Source: Weeksella virosa DSM 16922
Lineage (GTDB): Bacteria > Bacteroidota > Bacteroidia > Flavobacteriales > Weeksellaceae
DNA length: 64,000 bases
Assembly (NCBI RefSeq): GCF_000189415.1
Contig: NC_015144.1
Span: 997,501-1,061,500 of the forward strand
Reading direction: 5' to 3'
Numbering within the stretch: position 1 is the first letter of the stretch; each line of letters starts with the position of its first letter. The position numbers and the translations under genes were made by a program. The notes beneath the pieces were generated by a model. That model saw nothing but the letters and a program-made list of their open reading frames with translations, ran no database searches and was not told the DNA's origin. Positions 53,512-63,393 of this stretch are shown here, one piece after another.

Positions 53512-54108
53512 ATGTTTTTAGAAAATACCATCAATCCCAACCAAAAATCCGGTTGGATAGAAGTCATTTGCGGCTCTATGTTTTCGGGCAAAACCGAAGA
53601 ACTTATCCGCCGTTTGCGTAGAGCAGAATTTGCAAAGCAGCGAGTAGAAATATTCAAGCCTGCAGTTGATGTTCGGTACGATGATACCGAGGTAGTTTCT
53701 CATAACCAAAACTCTATCGATAGTACACCGGTAGACTTCTCGAGTAGCATTCTTCTTTTAGCCAATGATTGCGATGTTGTTGGGATAGACGAAGCGCAGT
53801 TTTTTGATGATGGTATTGTAGATGTCGCTAATCAGCTTGCCAACCAAGGGAAACGCGTAATCATTGCCGGACTCGATATGGATTTTAAAGGTCGCCCTTT
53901 TGGGCCGATGCCTAATCTAATGGCGACTGCAGAATATGTAACAAAAGTACATGCCATCTGCGTGAAAACAGGCAATTTAGCCAACTATTCTCACAGAAAA
54001 ATTGCAAGCGATAAGTTGGTAGAACTTGGTGAAACATCCGAATATGAACCATTAAGCAGAAGTGCTTTTTGGGAAGAAATAGCCCATGAAAACCAAAACA
54101 AATTATAA
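53512..54108 (+). CDS. tdk: Thymidine kinase
   Basis: Type II thymidine kinase of 198 aa that phosphorylates thymidine for salvage. Walker A is [17 protein letters not shown] near residue 20. [13 protein letters not shown] near residue 92 contains the catalytic Glu, and [20 protein letters not shown] is the lasso-adjacent segment. The C-terminal substrate-closing region [17 protein letters not shown] near residue 145 has one Cys where family members with a zinc ribbon have two pairs. That loss is, as I recall, usual in Bacteroidota. Its end overlaps murF by 23 bp. Confidence 0.94.
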   Translation: MFLENTINPNQKSGWIEVICGSMFSGKTEELIRRLRRAEFAKQRVEIFKPAVDVRYDDTEVVSHNQNSIDSTPVDFSSSILLLANDCDVVGIDEAQFFDDGIVDVANQLANQGKRVIIAGLDMDFKGRPFGPMPNLMATAEYVTKVHAICVKTGNLANYSHRKIASDKLVELGETSEYEPLSRSAFWEEIAHENQNKL

Positions 54109-56560
54109 TTTAGGAGAATTAGCACAGATACTTAATGCAAAGCTAATCGGAGACAAAGAGCAAACTATCGAAGAATATTATTTCGATACAAGGACCATCG
54201 TTTGCCCAACCAATGGTTTATTTATAACGTTAAAAGGCTTGCAAAAAAGTGGTGCTTATTATTTGGATGAAGCTTATCAGAAAGGAATCAGAAGTTTTTT
54301 GGTTTCCTCTATTCCAGCCCAACCCAAAGACGGTGCCAATTATCTTTTGGTACAGGACGTCCTTGTTGCTTTACAAATGTTAGCCAAACATCACCGGCAA
54401 CGTTTTACTTTACCTCTCTTTGGTATTACAGGTTCTAACGGAAAAACGGTGGTAAAAGAATGGCTGTACCAACTCCTCTGGAACGAATACAATATTGCCC
54501 GAAGTCCGAAAAGTTACAATTCGCAACTAGGAGTTCCTTTTTCGGTTTTATTGATAGACGAACATAACGATTTAGGAATTTTCGAAGCAGGCGTATCTCA
54601 ACCCAATGAAATGCAAGCTTTACGTTGCATTCTGCAACCTACTACAGCGATTTTAACCAATATTGGTTCTGCACATTTAGAAAACTTTCTCGATAGACGA
54701 TCTCTTGCACTCGAAAAAATACAACTTCTAGAGGCGGCCCAAGAAATTATTTATCCTGCAGATGATGAATTGATTGAAGAACTTATTTCGTCTAACCCTG
54801 TTTTTGATTCGAAACGAAGAATTACGTTTGGTAAATCAGACAAAGCAACCGTTCAACTCAAACAATACCAGACTATTAATGGGCAAAGTTCTATAGATAT
54901 TGAAATTTCAGGAGTTTTATTTAACATAATTATACCTTTCACAGATCAAGCCTCGATACAAAACGCTCTAATTTGCTGTGCATCAATATATTCACTCAAT
55001 AAAAATCTAAACGATTACAAAAGTAAGTTTGAGAAACTTTTACCGATAGAAATGCGTTTGGAAATAAAAGAGGCGATTAACAACAGTATCTTAATCAACG
55101 ATGCATTCAACTCGGATCTGATATCCCTAAAAAATGCATTGGATACGTTGGCTCAACAATCGAGAGAAAGAAAAGTTTTGGTGTTAACCGATATATTGCA
55201 ATCAAAATTAGCAGACAAAGAATTATACCAAAAGACAGCCGAATTAGTTAATCCGTACCATTTTACAGAAATCGTTTTGATTGGCGAAAAAATATCTGCC
55301 TATAAAAAATTATTCAAATCTTATGTAAGAGCATTCTCTTCTACCGATGATTTTCTTCGACATATCCAACATGAAAATATACACAATGAAGTTATTTTAC
55401 TGAAAGGATCTAGAATTTTTCAGTTAGAAAAAATATCAGATTATATCGAAAAAAAATCACATGATACGGTTCTGGAAATAAATTTAGAACATCTCGAACA
55501 TAACATACAAACATATCGATCATTGTTAAAACCTGAAACCAAAATAATGGCTATGGTAAAAGCAAATAGTTACGGTATAGGAAGTTTCGAGATTGCAAAT
55601 GTTCTACAACAAATGAAAGTAAATTTTTTGGGAGTTGCCATTGCCGACGAGGGTAAAGAGTTACGCAAAGCCGGTATTTCTACTCCGATTATTGTGATGA
55701 ATCCCGAACAACATTCGTATGCAACAGTAATCGATTACCAATTAGAACCCGAAATATATACCGCAAGGGTATTGCAACTTTTCTTGCAGAAACTACAAGA
55801 AAAACAAATTTCGCAACCTTTTCCTATTCATATAAAATTAGAAACCGGGATGAATCGTTTGGGTTTTAAACCGAATCAATTAGACGAGCTGATTGAAATA
55901 CTTCGATCGACCAATCTCGTTTATGTACGTTCAATTTTCAGTCATTTAGCTACCGCTGATATACCAACTGAAAAAGATTATGCTCAACAACAGTTTGGAG
56001 TTTTTAATTCATCTTACCATTATATTACCGATAAAATAGGTTATTACCCAATAAAACACATTCTCAATTCACCCGGAATTGTTGCCTATCCCCAACACCA
56101 ATACGACATGGTACGACTAGGGATTGGTATGTACGGCTATTGCGAATACAGCGATTTTATGCAAAAATTAGAAAACGTTGTGCAATTTAAGACGGTTATT
56201 TCACAAATTAATGAAATCGAAAAAGGTGAAACGGTGAGTTATGGAAGACGCTTTACAGCCGAAAGACATTCCCGAATCGCTACTTTACCAGTTGGTTATG
56301 CAGATGGAATTCGACGAAGCTTGGGTTACGGAAATGCAAAGGTAAATATCAATGGACAATTGGCTGCGACGGTCGGGACGATATGCATGGATATGATGAT
56401 GGTAGATGTAACGGATATTGATTGCAAAGCAGGCGATGAGGTAATTATTTTTGGCGAAAACCCATCTCTTAGTAAATTTGCCGAATGGATGCAAACCATA
56501 CCTTATGAAGTTCTCACGTCGATTTCATCACGTGTTCAGCGCGTTTATTATCAAGAATAG
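54086..56560 (+). CDS. murF: MurF-alanine racemase fusion protein
   Basis: 824-aa bifunctional cell-wall enzyme. Residues 1-450 form UDP-MurNAc-tripeptide:D-Ala-D-Ala ligase: ATP loop [20 protein letters not shown] near residue 110, with the following [18 protein letters not shown] type segment, and [20 protein letters not shown] near residue 340. Residues 455-824 form a PLP-dependent alanine racemase: [18 protein letters not shown] near residue 490 has the cofactor Lys, and [20 protein letters not shown] and [15 protein letters not shown] carry the catalytic Tyr and Met-Asp motifs. Together they make and use D-Ala. The fusion is common in Bacteroidota. The start overlaps tdk by 23 bp. Confidence 0.93.
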   Translation: MKTKTNYNLGELAQILNAKLIGDKEQTIEEYYFDTRTIVCPTNGLFITLKGLQKSGAYYLDEAYQKGIRSFLVSSIPAQPKDGANYLLVQDVLVALQMLAKHHRQRFTLPLFGITGSNGKTVVKEWLYQLLWNEYNIARSPKSYNSQLGVPFSVLLIDEHNDLGIFEAGVSQPNEMQALRCILQPTTAILTNIGSAHLENFLDRRSLALEKIQLLEAAQEIIYPADDELIEELISSNPVFDSKRRITFGKSDKATVQLKQYQTINGQSSIDIEISGVLFNIIIPFTDQASIQNALICCASIYSLNKNLNDYKSKFEKLLPIEMRLEIKEAINNSILINDAFNSDLISLKNALDTLAQQSRERKVLVLTDILQSKLADKELYQKTAELVNPYHFTEIVLIGEKISAYKKLFKSYVRAFSSTDDFLRHIQHENIHNEVILLKGSRIFQLEKISDYIEKKSHDTVLEINLEHLEHNIQTYRSLLKPETKIMAMVKANSYGIGSFEIANVLQQMKVNFLGVAIADEGKELRKAGISTPIIVMNPEQHSYATVIDYQLEPEIYTARVLQLFLQKLQEKQISQPFPIHIKLETGMNRLGFKPNQLDELIEILRSTNLVYVRSIFSHLATADIPTEKDYAQQQFGVFNSSYHYITDKIGYYPIKHILNSPGIVAYPQHQYDMVRLGIGMYGYCEYSDFMQKLENVVQFKTVISQINEIEKGETVSYGRRFTAERHSRIATLPVGYADGIRRSLGYGNAKVNINGQLAATVGTICMDMMMVDVTDIDCKAGDEVIIFGENPSLSKFAEWMQTIPYEVLTSISSRVQRVYYQE

Positions 56561-56691
56561 TGATCGTTATATTTCGGTAGGATAAAATTCAATTGATCGA
56601 TAATTTAACGTTTTCTACACAAAGGCAAATCTAAGATTTTCTACTCAACTCATTGATTTTTCTTACCTTTAAGCCACTATTTTCAATCTTT

Positions 56692-58887
56692 ATGAAGAAA
56701 TTATTTGCATTCGTTTTTGTGGTTTCGAGTTTGCTATATGCCCAACCCCCCCAAAAAAATACTCAGCGCCCAAAGGTTGGCGTGGTACTAAGTGGTGGCG
56801 GTGCGAAAGGATATGCCCATATCGGAGCATTAAAAAAAATAGAAGAGGCGGGGATCCATATCGATTATATTGGTGGAACAAGCATGGGTGCAATCGTTGG
56901 CGGTTTATATGCAGCAGGATATACGCCCGATGAACTTTCTGAAATTACCCAACAACTCGATTTAACGAACATAATCGTAAACGAAAAAAATCGTCAAGAC
57001 ATTCCGTTTTTCAATAAAACATATCAAGAAAAATATATCTTGGAGTTGCCTTTCAACAATTTTAAAATTAGAATTCCGCAAGCAATTTCTACAGGCCAAG
57101 GAACACAAGATTTGCTAACATACATGTTGAGGAATGTACATGCGACAACTGATTTTAAAAAACTCCCTACTCCTTTTTTTTGTGTAGCAACCGATATAGA
57201 AACAGGTGAAGCAAAAGTATTTCACGAAGGATTTCTACCCAAAGTCATGCTGGCAAGTGCTGCGTATCCATCGATGATTAAGCCTGTAGAAATAGACAAT
57301 CATCTCTATATAGATGGCGGTGTTCTCAATAATTTCCCCGCTGATGAGATGAAAAAAATGGGTGCCGATATCATTATAGGCGTAGATGTTGAGGAAGGAA
57401 AATTGAAACCAAAAGAAGAAATTGGTTCGGCAATAGATGTTATTTCTCAGATTATTTCGTTCAATATTGTAGAAAATTCTGCCAAGCAGAAAAAATTAGC
57501 AGACCTTATTATCCGACCTGATATTGATAACTATACCGTCACAAGTTTCGAAAATGCAAAGGAAATTATTGCCAAAGGTTTAGAAGCCGGTGATAGTTTG
57601 ATGCCACAGCTCAAAGAAATTGCTGCCCGACAAAATCACCCCTCTCCTACTCGACCTATCGAAAATAGAAATGATTTTGTTTTGATTCGGGACGTGAAAA
57701 CTTCTGGTCTAAAAAAATTTAATGACAATTATGTTGAAGGACGTTTTGGGATAAAAGCTCCCGAATTGCTCAATTATCAAAGCATCACCGACGGGATTAA
57801 TCGACTTTATGCAACAGATAACTTTTCGAATGTCACTTATATAATCGATAAAGACAGTGCTGACAACAATATTCTACATTTAAATTTTACCGAAAATCAA
57901 AACAAACAATTTCTGAAATTTGGTTTACATTACGATGATGTATTCAAGACAGGATTGTTGCTAAACTTTACATCAAAAAACATATTACTCAAAAACACTA
58001 ATCTTTCTGCCGATTTTGTAGTTGGTGATTACTTTCGTTACAATATTAATTTTTACATAGACAATGGGTACTTCCCTAGTTTTGGAGCAAGCTCTAATAT
58101 GCATTATTTCGATTATGGCATTCAAATACCGAACGAAAATAAGAATGAACTAAATTATCGCTTCAGAAACTTCGTCAATCGTCTTTATATACAATCTACT
58201 TTACGAGAAAAATATGCCGTGGGAGTTGGTCTAGAACATCAGTTTGCGAATATTTCGACCAACAATTATATTTCAGATAGCACTCGATTTTTCAAACCCA
58301 AAGAAGAAGCTTATTTCTTAAAGGGGTTTGCTTACCTTAAAGTTGACAATCGAGACAACCCCAACTATGCTCGTATAGGCTCTAATATACTGACAAGTTT
58401 CTCTTTGCATTTTGATTCGAATACAGTTGATTTTGAAAAATACACTCTACTCAAAGCTCAAGTAGAAACAAATTTACCAATCAATAATTTTCTCAGTTAC
58501 AGATTTACTGCTAACTTTGGAACCTTTTTTAATGAGAACATTTCCAATCTCCAAAAATTTATTTTAGGTGGTTATATAGAACAAAACTTCCTCAACTATA
58601 CAAAGTTTCATGGGTTACGTTTTGGTTCTGCAATTGGTGAAAATGTCTTAACAATTGGCTCGAACATTCAAGCCAAATTATTAAAAAATCATTACGTCAA
58701 TCTATTTGCCAATATAGGCAATCTAGAAGACGAATTAGACGACATTCGTTTCACCAAATACCGCTATATCGGATACGGGATATCGTATGGATACGACAGT
58801 CCTTTCGGACCTATTAACGGATTTTGGACTTATTCACCTCAAACAAAAAAAGGACTATTTAATGTAAGTTTAGGTTTTTGGTTTTAA
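56692..58887 (+). CDS. Patatin-like phospholipase with POTRA and outer-membrane barrel
   Basis: 731 aa from the ATG at 56692, chosen because it gives the signal peptide MKKLFAFVFVVSSLLYAQ. Residues 25-220 form a patatin domain: oxyanion loop VVLSGGGAKGYAHIG, nucleophile GTSMGAIVGG near residue 65, and catalytic Asp in YIDGGVLNNFP near residue 200. A POTRA-like segment at about residues 310-390 (FVLIRDVKTSGLKKFNDNYV) leads to a C-terminal barrel (DVFKTGLLLNFTSKN, GLFNVSLGFWF at the end). This is the type Vd (PlpD-like) secretion architecture, so the lipase may be displayed or released at the cell surface. Confidence 0.9.
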   Translation: MKKLFAFVFVVSSLLYAQPPQKNTQRPKVGVVLSGGGAKGYAHIGALKKIEEAGIHIDYIGGTSMGAIVGGLYAAGYTPDELSEITQQLDLTNIIVNEKNRQDIPFFNKTYQEKYILELPFNNFKIRIPQAISTGQGTQDLLTYMLRNVHATTDFKKLPTPFFCVATDIETGEAKVFHEGFLPKVMLASAAYPSMIKPVEIDNHLYIDGGVLNNFPADEMKKMGADIIIGVDVEEGKLKPKEEIGSAIDVISQIISFNIVENSAKQKKLADLIIRPDIDNYTVTSFENAKEIIAKGLEAGDSLMPQLKEIAARQNHPSPTRPIENRNDFVLIRDVKTSGLKKFNDNYVEGRFGIKAPELLNYQSITDGINRLYATDNFSNVTYIIDKDSADNNILHLNFTENQNKQFLKFGLHYDDVFKTGLLLNFTSKNILLKNTNLSADFVVGDYFRYNINFYIDNGYFPSFGASSNMHYFDYGIQIPNENKNELNYRFRNFVNRLYIQSTLREKYAVGVGLEHQFANISTNNYISDSTRFFKPKEEAYFLKGFAYLKVDNRDNPNYARIGSNILTSFSLHFDSNTVDFEKYTLLKAQVETNLPINNFLSYRFTANFGTFFNENISNLQKFILGGYIEQNFLNYTKFHGLRFGSAIGENVLTIGSNIQAKLLKNHYVNLFANIGNLEDELDDIRFTKYRYIGYGISYGYDSPFGPINGFWTYSPQTKKGLFNVSLGFWF

Positions 58888-58891
58888 AACT

Positions 58892-59311
58892 ATGATAGAG
58901 TTCTTTTACGAAACAGATTTCGAAATCTCTCCTTCGCAAGAATGGATAGATTGGATAACAAACAGCATGCTAGAAGAAGGCAAAAGCATTGGCGAATTGA
59001 ATTATATTTTCTGCGACGATGAATACTTACTAGCCATTAATCAACAATATCTCGATCATGATTATTACACCGATGTCATCGGTTTTGATAACTCAGAAAA
59101 CGATGTGTTGCATGGAGATATATTCATCAGCGTTACCCGTATTGCAGAAAATGCCCAAAACAATGCCGTAAGCTTCCAAAACGAATTGGCAAGAGTAATG
59201 ATTCATGGCATTCTACATTTCGCTGGATATTTAGATTACGAAAAAGAAGACAAAGCAGAAATGACCGCCAAAGAAAACTTTTATCTCAACAAGTTCTCTT
59301 TGGCACAATAA
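58892..59311 (+). CDS. ybeY: Endoribonuclease YbeY (rRNA maturation factor)
   Basis: 139-aa metal-dependent RNase for 16S rRNA 3'-end maturation. The opening MIEFFYETDFEISPSQEWID and the strand YTDVIGFDNSENDVLHGDIF are typical. The metal site is ARVMIHGILHFAGYLDYEKE near residues 101-120: two His four residues apart are present, but the third His of the E. coli motif is an Asp. Flavobacterial orthologues often differ at this point (from memory). It lies 4 bp after the patatin-like gene. Downstream is a parS site and mnmG. Confidence 0.9.
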   Translation: MIEFFYETDFEISPSQEWIDWITNSMLEEGKSIGELNYIFCDDEYLLAINQQYLDHDYYTDVIGFDNSENDVLHGDIFISVTRIAENAQNNAVSFQNELARVMIHGILHFAGYLDYEKEDKAEMTAKENFYLNKFSLAQ

Positions 59312-59317
59312 TCGAAT

Positions 59318-59333
59318 TGTTCCACGTGGAACA
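59318..59333. other. parS centromere site (ParB binding)
   Basis: The 16-bp perfect palindrome TGTTCCACGTGGAACA matches the bacterial parS consensus TGTTnCACGTGnAACA at every fixed base. It lies in the 69-bp gap between ybeY and mnmG. ParB spreads from such sites to load SMC and segregate the origin region. parS sites cluster near the replication origin, so this end of the window is likely origin-proximal. No parA or parB gene is in view. Confidence 0.88.
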
Positions 59334-59380
59334 CTTACAAGATTAGCTTATTATTCAATTGATTAAGAAGAAAACACAAC

Positions 59381-61252
59381 ATGATATTTCAATCATCTTA
59401 TGACGTTATCGTCGTTGGTGGCGGACATGCAGGTGCAGAAGCCGCAGCCGCAGCCGCAAATATGGGCTGTAAAACCTTATTGATTACAATGAACCTACAA
59501 AACATTGCACAAATGTCTTGTAACCCTGCAATGGGCGGGATTGCCAAAGGTCAAATTATCAGAGAAATTGATGCCTTGGGTGGCTATTCTGGGATAATTA
59601 CCGATAAAACAATGATACAGTTTAAAATGCTAAACCTCTCTAAAGGACCTGCTATGTGGTCCCCAAGAGCACAATCAGACCGAATGAGATTTGCAGAAGA
59701 ATGGAGACTAGCATTAGAAAAAACAGAAAATATAGATTTTTTTCAAGACATGGTTAAAAACCTAGTCGTAAAAAACAGAAAAGTCGAGGGTGTTATTACG
59801 AATATGGGACTTGAAATTAGAAGTAAGGCCGTTATACTCACCAACGGAACTTTTCTTAATGGATTAATTCATGTGGGTGAAAAACAATTTGGTGGAGGCC
59901 GTATGGGCGAAGGAGCAGCTTTTGGTATTACCGAACAATTAATAGAATTAGGATTTGATGCTGGCCGGATGAAAACGGGAACACCTCCCAGAATAGATGG
60001 TCGATCACTAGACTTTAGTAAAATGATGGAACAACCCGGAGACGAAAATCCTGGTAAATTTTCTTATACAGAAACTCCAAAGTTAACAAAACAACGAAGC
60101 TGTTATATTTCCTACACCAATCAAGAAGTTCATGATTTACTTAGAGAAGGCTTCGACCGATCACCAATGTTTAACGGGACAATCAAAAGTATTGGTCCTC
60201 GGTATTGCCCATCAATCGAAGATAAAATAAATCGTTTTGCAGACAAAGATCGTCACCAAATATTTGCCGAACCAGAAGGCTGGAATACCATAGAATATTA
60301 TATCAATGGATTCTCTACTTCTTTACCAATGGAGGTACAAGGAAAAGCTATTCGTTCTATACCTGGCTTTGAAAAAGCAAAATTTTTTAGGCCTGGATAT
60401 GCCATTGAATATGACTATTTCCCACCAACTCAATTGAAACATACGCTGGAAACTAAATTAGTAGACAACTTATACTTTGCAGGACAAATAAACGGAACAA
60501 CAGGGTACGAAGAAGCCGCATCACAAGGATTAATAGCCGGAATCAATGCAGCATTGAAACTACAAGAAAAGGATCCTTTTATATTGAAGAGAAACGAAGC
60601 GTATATTGGTGTTTTAATAGATGATTTGATTACTAAAGGTGTCGATGAACCGTATAGAATGTTTACATCTCGTGCAGAATACCGCATACTTTTACGTCAG
60701 GATAATGCAGATGAGCGACTAACTCCAATAGGATATCAACTTGGATTGGCTTCGGAAAGAAGAATGAAACGTGTAGAGGAAAAATATTCTAAAGCACATG
60801 CATTTATCAATTATTTAGAAAATGAATCGGTAACACCCAAACAGATAAATCCGACCATAGAAGAACGCAAAGGTACACCGCTAAAACAAGCCAATAAAAT
60901 GGCTGCAGTTATTGCGCGCCCAGAACTAAAACTGAATGATTTTCTTACAATCGAGAAAATAGCATCGTATGTAGAAAAAAACCAATTAGGAGATGAAGAA
61001 TTAGAAGAAGCTGAAATACAAATAAAATATCGTGGATATATCAAAAAAGAGAAAAACAATGCAGATAAGTTAACCCGCTTAGAAAATCTAAAAATACCAG
61101 CGAATATCGATTATCACCAACTAAATTCGATGACGATAGAAGCACGACAAAAGCTATCGAAAATACGTCCAGAAACGGTTGCACAAGCCTCGAGAATTTC
61201 TGGTATTTCGCCAGCCGATATTAGTGTATTGTTAATTCATATGGGCCGATAG
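59381..61252 (+). CDS. mnmG: tRNA U34 carboxymethylaminomethyl synthase subunit MnmG
   Basis: 623-aa FAD-dependent enzyme (GidA) that, with MnmE, modifies the wobble uridine of several tRNAs. FAD loop VVGGGHAGAEAAAAAANMG at residues 11-29, the CNPAMGGIAKGQ segment near residue 47, and the QMHGTGYEEAA-like region seen here as GQINGTTGYEEAASQGLIAG near residue 365. PSIEDKINRFADKDRHQIF near residue 270 is conserved. The C-terminal domain (YRGYIKKE, then QASRISGISPADISVLLIHM) binds MnmE. It is preceded by a parS site and followed 11 bp later by a methyltransferase. Confidence 0.96.
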   Translation: MIFQSSYDVIVVGGGHAGAEAAAAAANMGCKTLLITMNLQNIAQMSCNPAMGGIAKGQIIREIDALGGYSGIITDKTMIQFKMLNLSKGPAMWSPRAQSDRMRFAEEWRLALEKTENIDFFQDMVKNLVVKNRKVEGVITNMGLEIRSKAVILTNGTFLNGLIHVGEKQFGGGRMGEGAAFGITEQLIELGFDAGRMKTGTPPRIDGRSLDFSKMMEQPGDENPGKFSYTETPKLTKQRSCYISYTNQEVHDLLREGFDRSPMFNGTIKSIGPRYCPSIEDKINRFADKDRHQIFAEPEGWNTIEYYINGFSTSLPMEVQGKAIRSIPGFEKAKFFRPGYAIEYDYFPPTQLKHTLETKLVDNLYFAGQINGTTGYEEAASQGLIAGINAALKLQEKDPFILKRNEAYIGVLIDDLITKGVDEPYRMFTSRAEYRILLRQDNADERLTPIGYQLGLASERRMKRVEEKYSKAHAFINYLENESVTPKQINPTIEERKGTPLKQANKMAAVIARPELKLNDFLTIEKIASYVEKNQLGDEELEEAEIQIKYRGYIKKEKNNADKLTRLENLKIPANIDYHQLNSMTIEARQKLSKIRPETVAQASRISGISPADISVLLIHMGR

Positions 61253-61263
61253 TCTTAGATAGA

Positions 61264-62100
61264 ATGAAAAACTTTGTGGTAAAAGATTATTTTTTGAGTC
61301 AGGAAGAATTTCAATTAAAAGTAGAAGAAGAAACAGGAATTCTTTACACCTACCCTACTCCGAATAATTTAGATAAGTATTATGATAGTCCAAATTATAT
61401 ATCGCATTCGAATGGAAAAAAGACAATCTTCGAAAAAATATATCAATTAGCGAAAGAATATAATTTACGATCAAAATCTAAAATCGTCCAAACATATACA
61501 AATGGAAAAAAAATCTTAGATTATGGCTGTGGTGTAGGCGATTTTCTAGTTACAATGAAAAACTATGGATTTTCGGTCGAAGGTTTCGAGCCAAATCCTA
61601 TAGCACTAAAACAGGCACAAAATAAACTTGGAGATCTCGTTTCCGAGAAAAGTATTCTAAAAAGAAAAGAAACTTATGATATCATTACTTTGTGGCATGT
61701 GTTAGAACATATCCGTAACCGTGATGAAATTGTACAATCTCTCATCGATCACCTTGAACCAAAAGGTAAACTAATCATTGCCGTACCAAATCATACAAGT
61801 TACGACGCACAATATTATGGTAGATTTTGGGCTGCATATGATGTTCCTCGTCATCTGTGGCACTTTTCACCAAACAGTATGAAAACGTATTTTGATGGGT
61901 TTGGTATGAAAATTGAAAACATATTACCACAACACTTGGATAGTTTTTATGTAAGTATTTTATCAGAGAAGTATAAAGGTAAAAGCATACCATTTATCAG
62001 AGGAATTTTTAGAGGAATTCTATCGAATTTGAAAGCAAGAAAAACAAAAAACTATTCATCTCTAATTTATATAATTTCACGAAAAGACAAAAAAAATTAA
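61264..62100 (+). CDS. Class I SAM-dependent methyltransferase
   Basis: 278-aa methyltransferase with the SAM-binding motif KILDYGCGVGDFLVTMKNYG near residue 85 and the next acidic residue in VEGFEPNP. The core continues with YDIITLWHVLEHIRNRDEIV near residue 140 and GKLIIAVPNHTSYDAQYYG near residue 170, the Methyltransf_23-type pattern. The substrate cannot be inferred; relatives are linked to small molecules and polysaccharides. It starts 11 bp after mnmG and ends 2 bp before the lipocalin-like gene, so the three may be cotranscribed. Confidence 0.85.
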   Translation: MKNFVVKDYFLSQEEFQLKVEEETGILYTYPTPNNLDKYYDSPNYISHSNGKKTIFEKIYQLAKEYNLRSKSKIVQTYTNGKKILDYGCGVGDFLVTMKNYGFSVEGFEPNPIALKQAQNKLGDLVSEKSILKRKETYDIITLWHVLEHIRNRDEIVQSLIDHLEPKGKLIIAVPNHTSYDAQYYGRFWAAYDVPRHLWHFSPNSMKTYFDGFGMKIENILPQHLDSFYVSILSEKYKGKSIPFIRGIFRGILSNLKARKTKNYSSLIYIISRKDKKN

Positions 62101-62102
62101 CT

Positions 62103-62576
62103 ATGAAAAAGGGAATAATATTAACAAGCATTGCTGCTCTAGGTATTTTATCTTCTTGCAGTACTACGAAAGCGATTATAGCTACCGAAACACAAGTGCG
62201 TGGTGATTGGACGGTAACAGATGTACAATTACAAGGAGCAACCGGTACGGTTGCCGCTACCGTATTTGATGAAGCCCCTTATCAATGTTATCGTGGTAGT
62301 CAATGGCATTTAATCCAAAATAATAATTCTGGAACCTATACATTGACAGGCGGTGCCAATTGCCCATCGGGAACCAACGCTATAAAATGGACGATTACTG
62401 ACGACGGAGCAAATAAATACTTCAATTTTAAGCGTGTAAATAACGAAAAAGCTAAAAATGTTGTATCTGGATATCGAATGAGAATCCAAAATGTTTCTGA
62501 TACCCAAATGACATTAGTACAAGATGTATCTTTCGAAGGAAAGCTAATTAATATCGTTTATTACCTAAGCAAATAA
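62103..62576 (+). CDS. Lipocalin-like lipoprotein
   Basis: 157 aa: the signal sequence MKKGIILTSIAALGILSSC gives a lipobox with Cys at residue 19. The mature part has beta strands and Trp residues (VRGDWTVTDVQLQGATGT, GSQWHLIQNNNSGTYTL) of the kind seen in lipocalin-like families. The ligand is unknown. It is paired with the OmpA-family gene 13 bp downstream; as I recall this pair is common in flavobacteria. Its promoter is not evident; it may be read through from mnmG. Confidence 0.8.
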   Translation: MKKGIILTSIAALGILSSCSTTKAIIATETQVRGDWTVTDVQLQGATGTVAATVFDEAPYQCYRGSQWHLIQNNNSGTYTLTGGANCPSGTNAIKWTITDDGANKYFNFKRVNNEKAKNVVSGYRMRIQNVSDTQMTLVQDVSFEGKLINIVYYLSK

Positions 62577-62589
62577 GAAAATAAAAACA

Positions 62590-63294
62590 ATGAAAAACAT
62601 ACAATTAAAAACAACAGGATTGGCCATTTTACTAGGAGGATCATTTATATTCTCTTCGTGTGAAGCGGTTCAAAATACAAATAATACACAACGAGGTGCT
62701 GCAATTGGTACAGTAGCTGGTGGTGTTATTGGTGGAATTTTAGGAAACAATGTCGGAAAAGGAGGTAATACTGCTCTTGGATCAGTAATTGGTGCTGCCG
62801 TAGGTGGCGGAGCCGGTATACTGATTGGGCAGCATATGGATAAACAAGCAGAGAAAATAGAACAAGTATTACCAGGTGCAGAAGTAGTTCGTACAGATGA
62901 AGGTATTAATCTTATTTTGAATGAAAATTCTTCGGTCACTTTCGATTATAATTCAGAGAATCTTACGTCAAAAGCAAAAAACAGTTTGGATAAATTGATA
63001 CAAGTTTTCAAAGAATATCCAGACACCAACCTATTAATCGTTGGACATACAGACAACGTAGGCTCACAAAATTTCAATTTACCATTATCAGAAAAAAGAG
63101 CAAAATCAGTGGTTAATTATTTAGTTTCTAAAGGTATCAGTTCTTCTCGTTTAACGTCTAAAGGTGTTGGGCTCTCTGAGCCGATTGCAGACAACTCTAC
63201 AGCAGCCGGTAGAGCACAAAATAGACGAGTAGAAATTGCGATTACTGCTAATGAAAAAATGAAAGCTGAAGCTAAAAAACAAGCAGGAGAATAA
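62590..63294 (+). CDS. OmpA-family lipoprotein with glycine zipper
   Basis: 234 aa: hydrophobic start ending at lipobox IFSSC (Cys near residue 24). Residues 35-80 are a glycine-zipper segment (GTVAGGVIGGILGNNVGKGG, AAVGGGAGILIGQ). The C-terminal OmpA domain (about residues 110-222) has LIVGHTDNVGSQNFNLPLSE near residue 150 and NRRVEIAITAN at the end, including Asp and Arg that bind peptidoglycan. It should tether the outer membrane to the cell wall. A terminator follows 22 bp after the stop. Confidence 0.92.
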   Translation: MKNIQLKTTGLAILLGGSFIFSSCEAVQNTNNTQRGAAIGTVAGGVIGGILGNNVGKGGNTALGSVIGAAVGGGAGILIGQHMDKQAEKIEQVLPGAEVVRTDEGINLILNENSSVTFDYNSENLTSKAKNSLDKLIQVFKEYPDTNLLIVGHTDNVGSQNFNLPLSEKRAKSVVNYLVSKGISSSRLTSKGVGLSEPIADNSTAAGRAQNRRVEIAITANEKMKAEAKKQAGE

Positions 63295-63316
63295 TAGTAA
63301 ACTATTTATAAAAACT

Positions 63317-63347
63317 AAAAGGAGCCCATTACGAGCTCCTTTTTTTT
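63317..63347 (+). terminator. OmpA-family gene terminator
   Basis: AAAAGGAGC (63317-63325) and GCTCCTTTT (63335-63343) form a 9-bp stem followed by T-run. It sits between convergent genes. Confidence 0.88.
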
Positions 63348-63393
63348 ATCACCAAGTACTTCTCTCTAACAAAAACATCTAATACATTTATTA

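Noticed and set aside
56529-56534. Second CACGTG core as another parS site
   Set aside because: Flanking bases do not match TGTTnCACGTGnAACA and the site lies in the racemase coding sequence.
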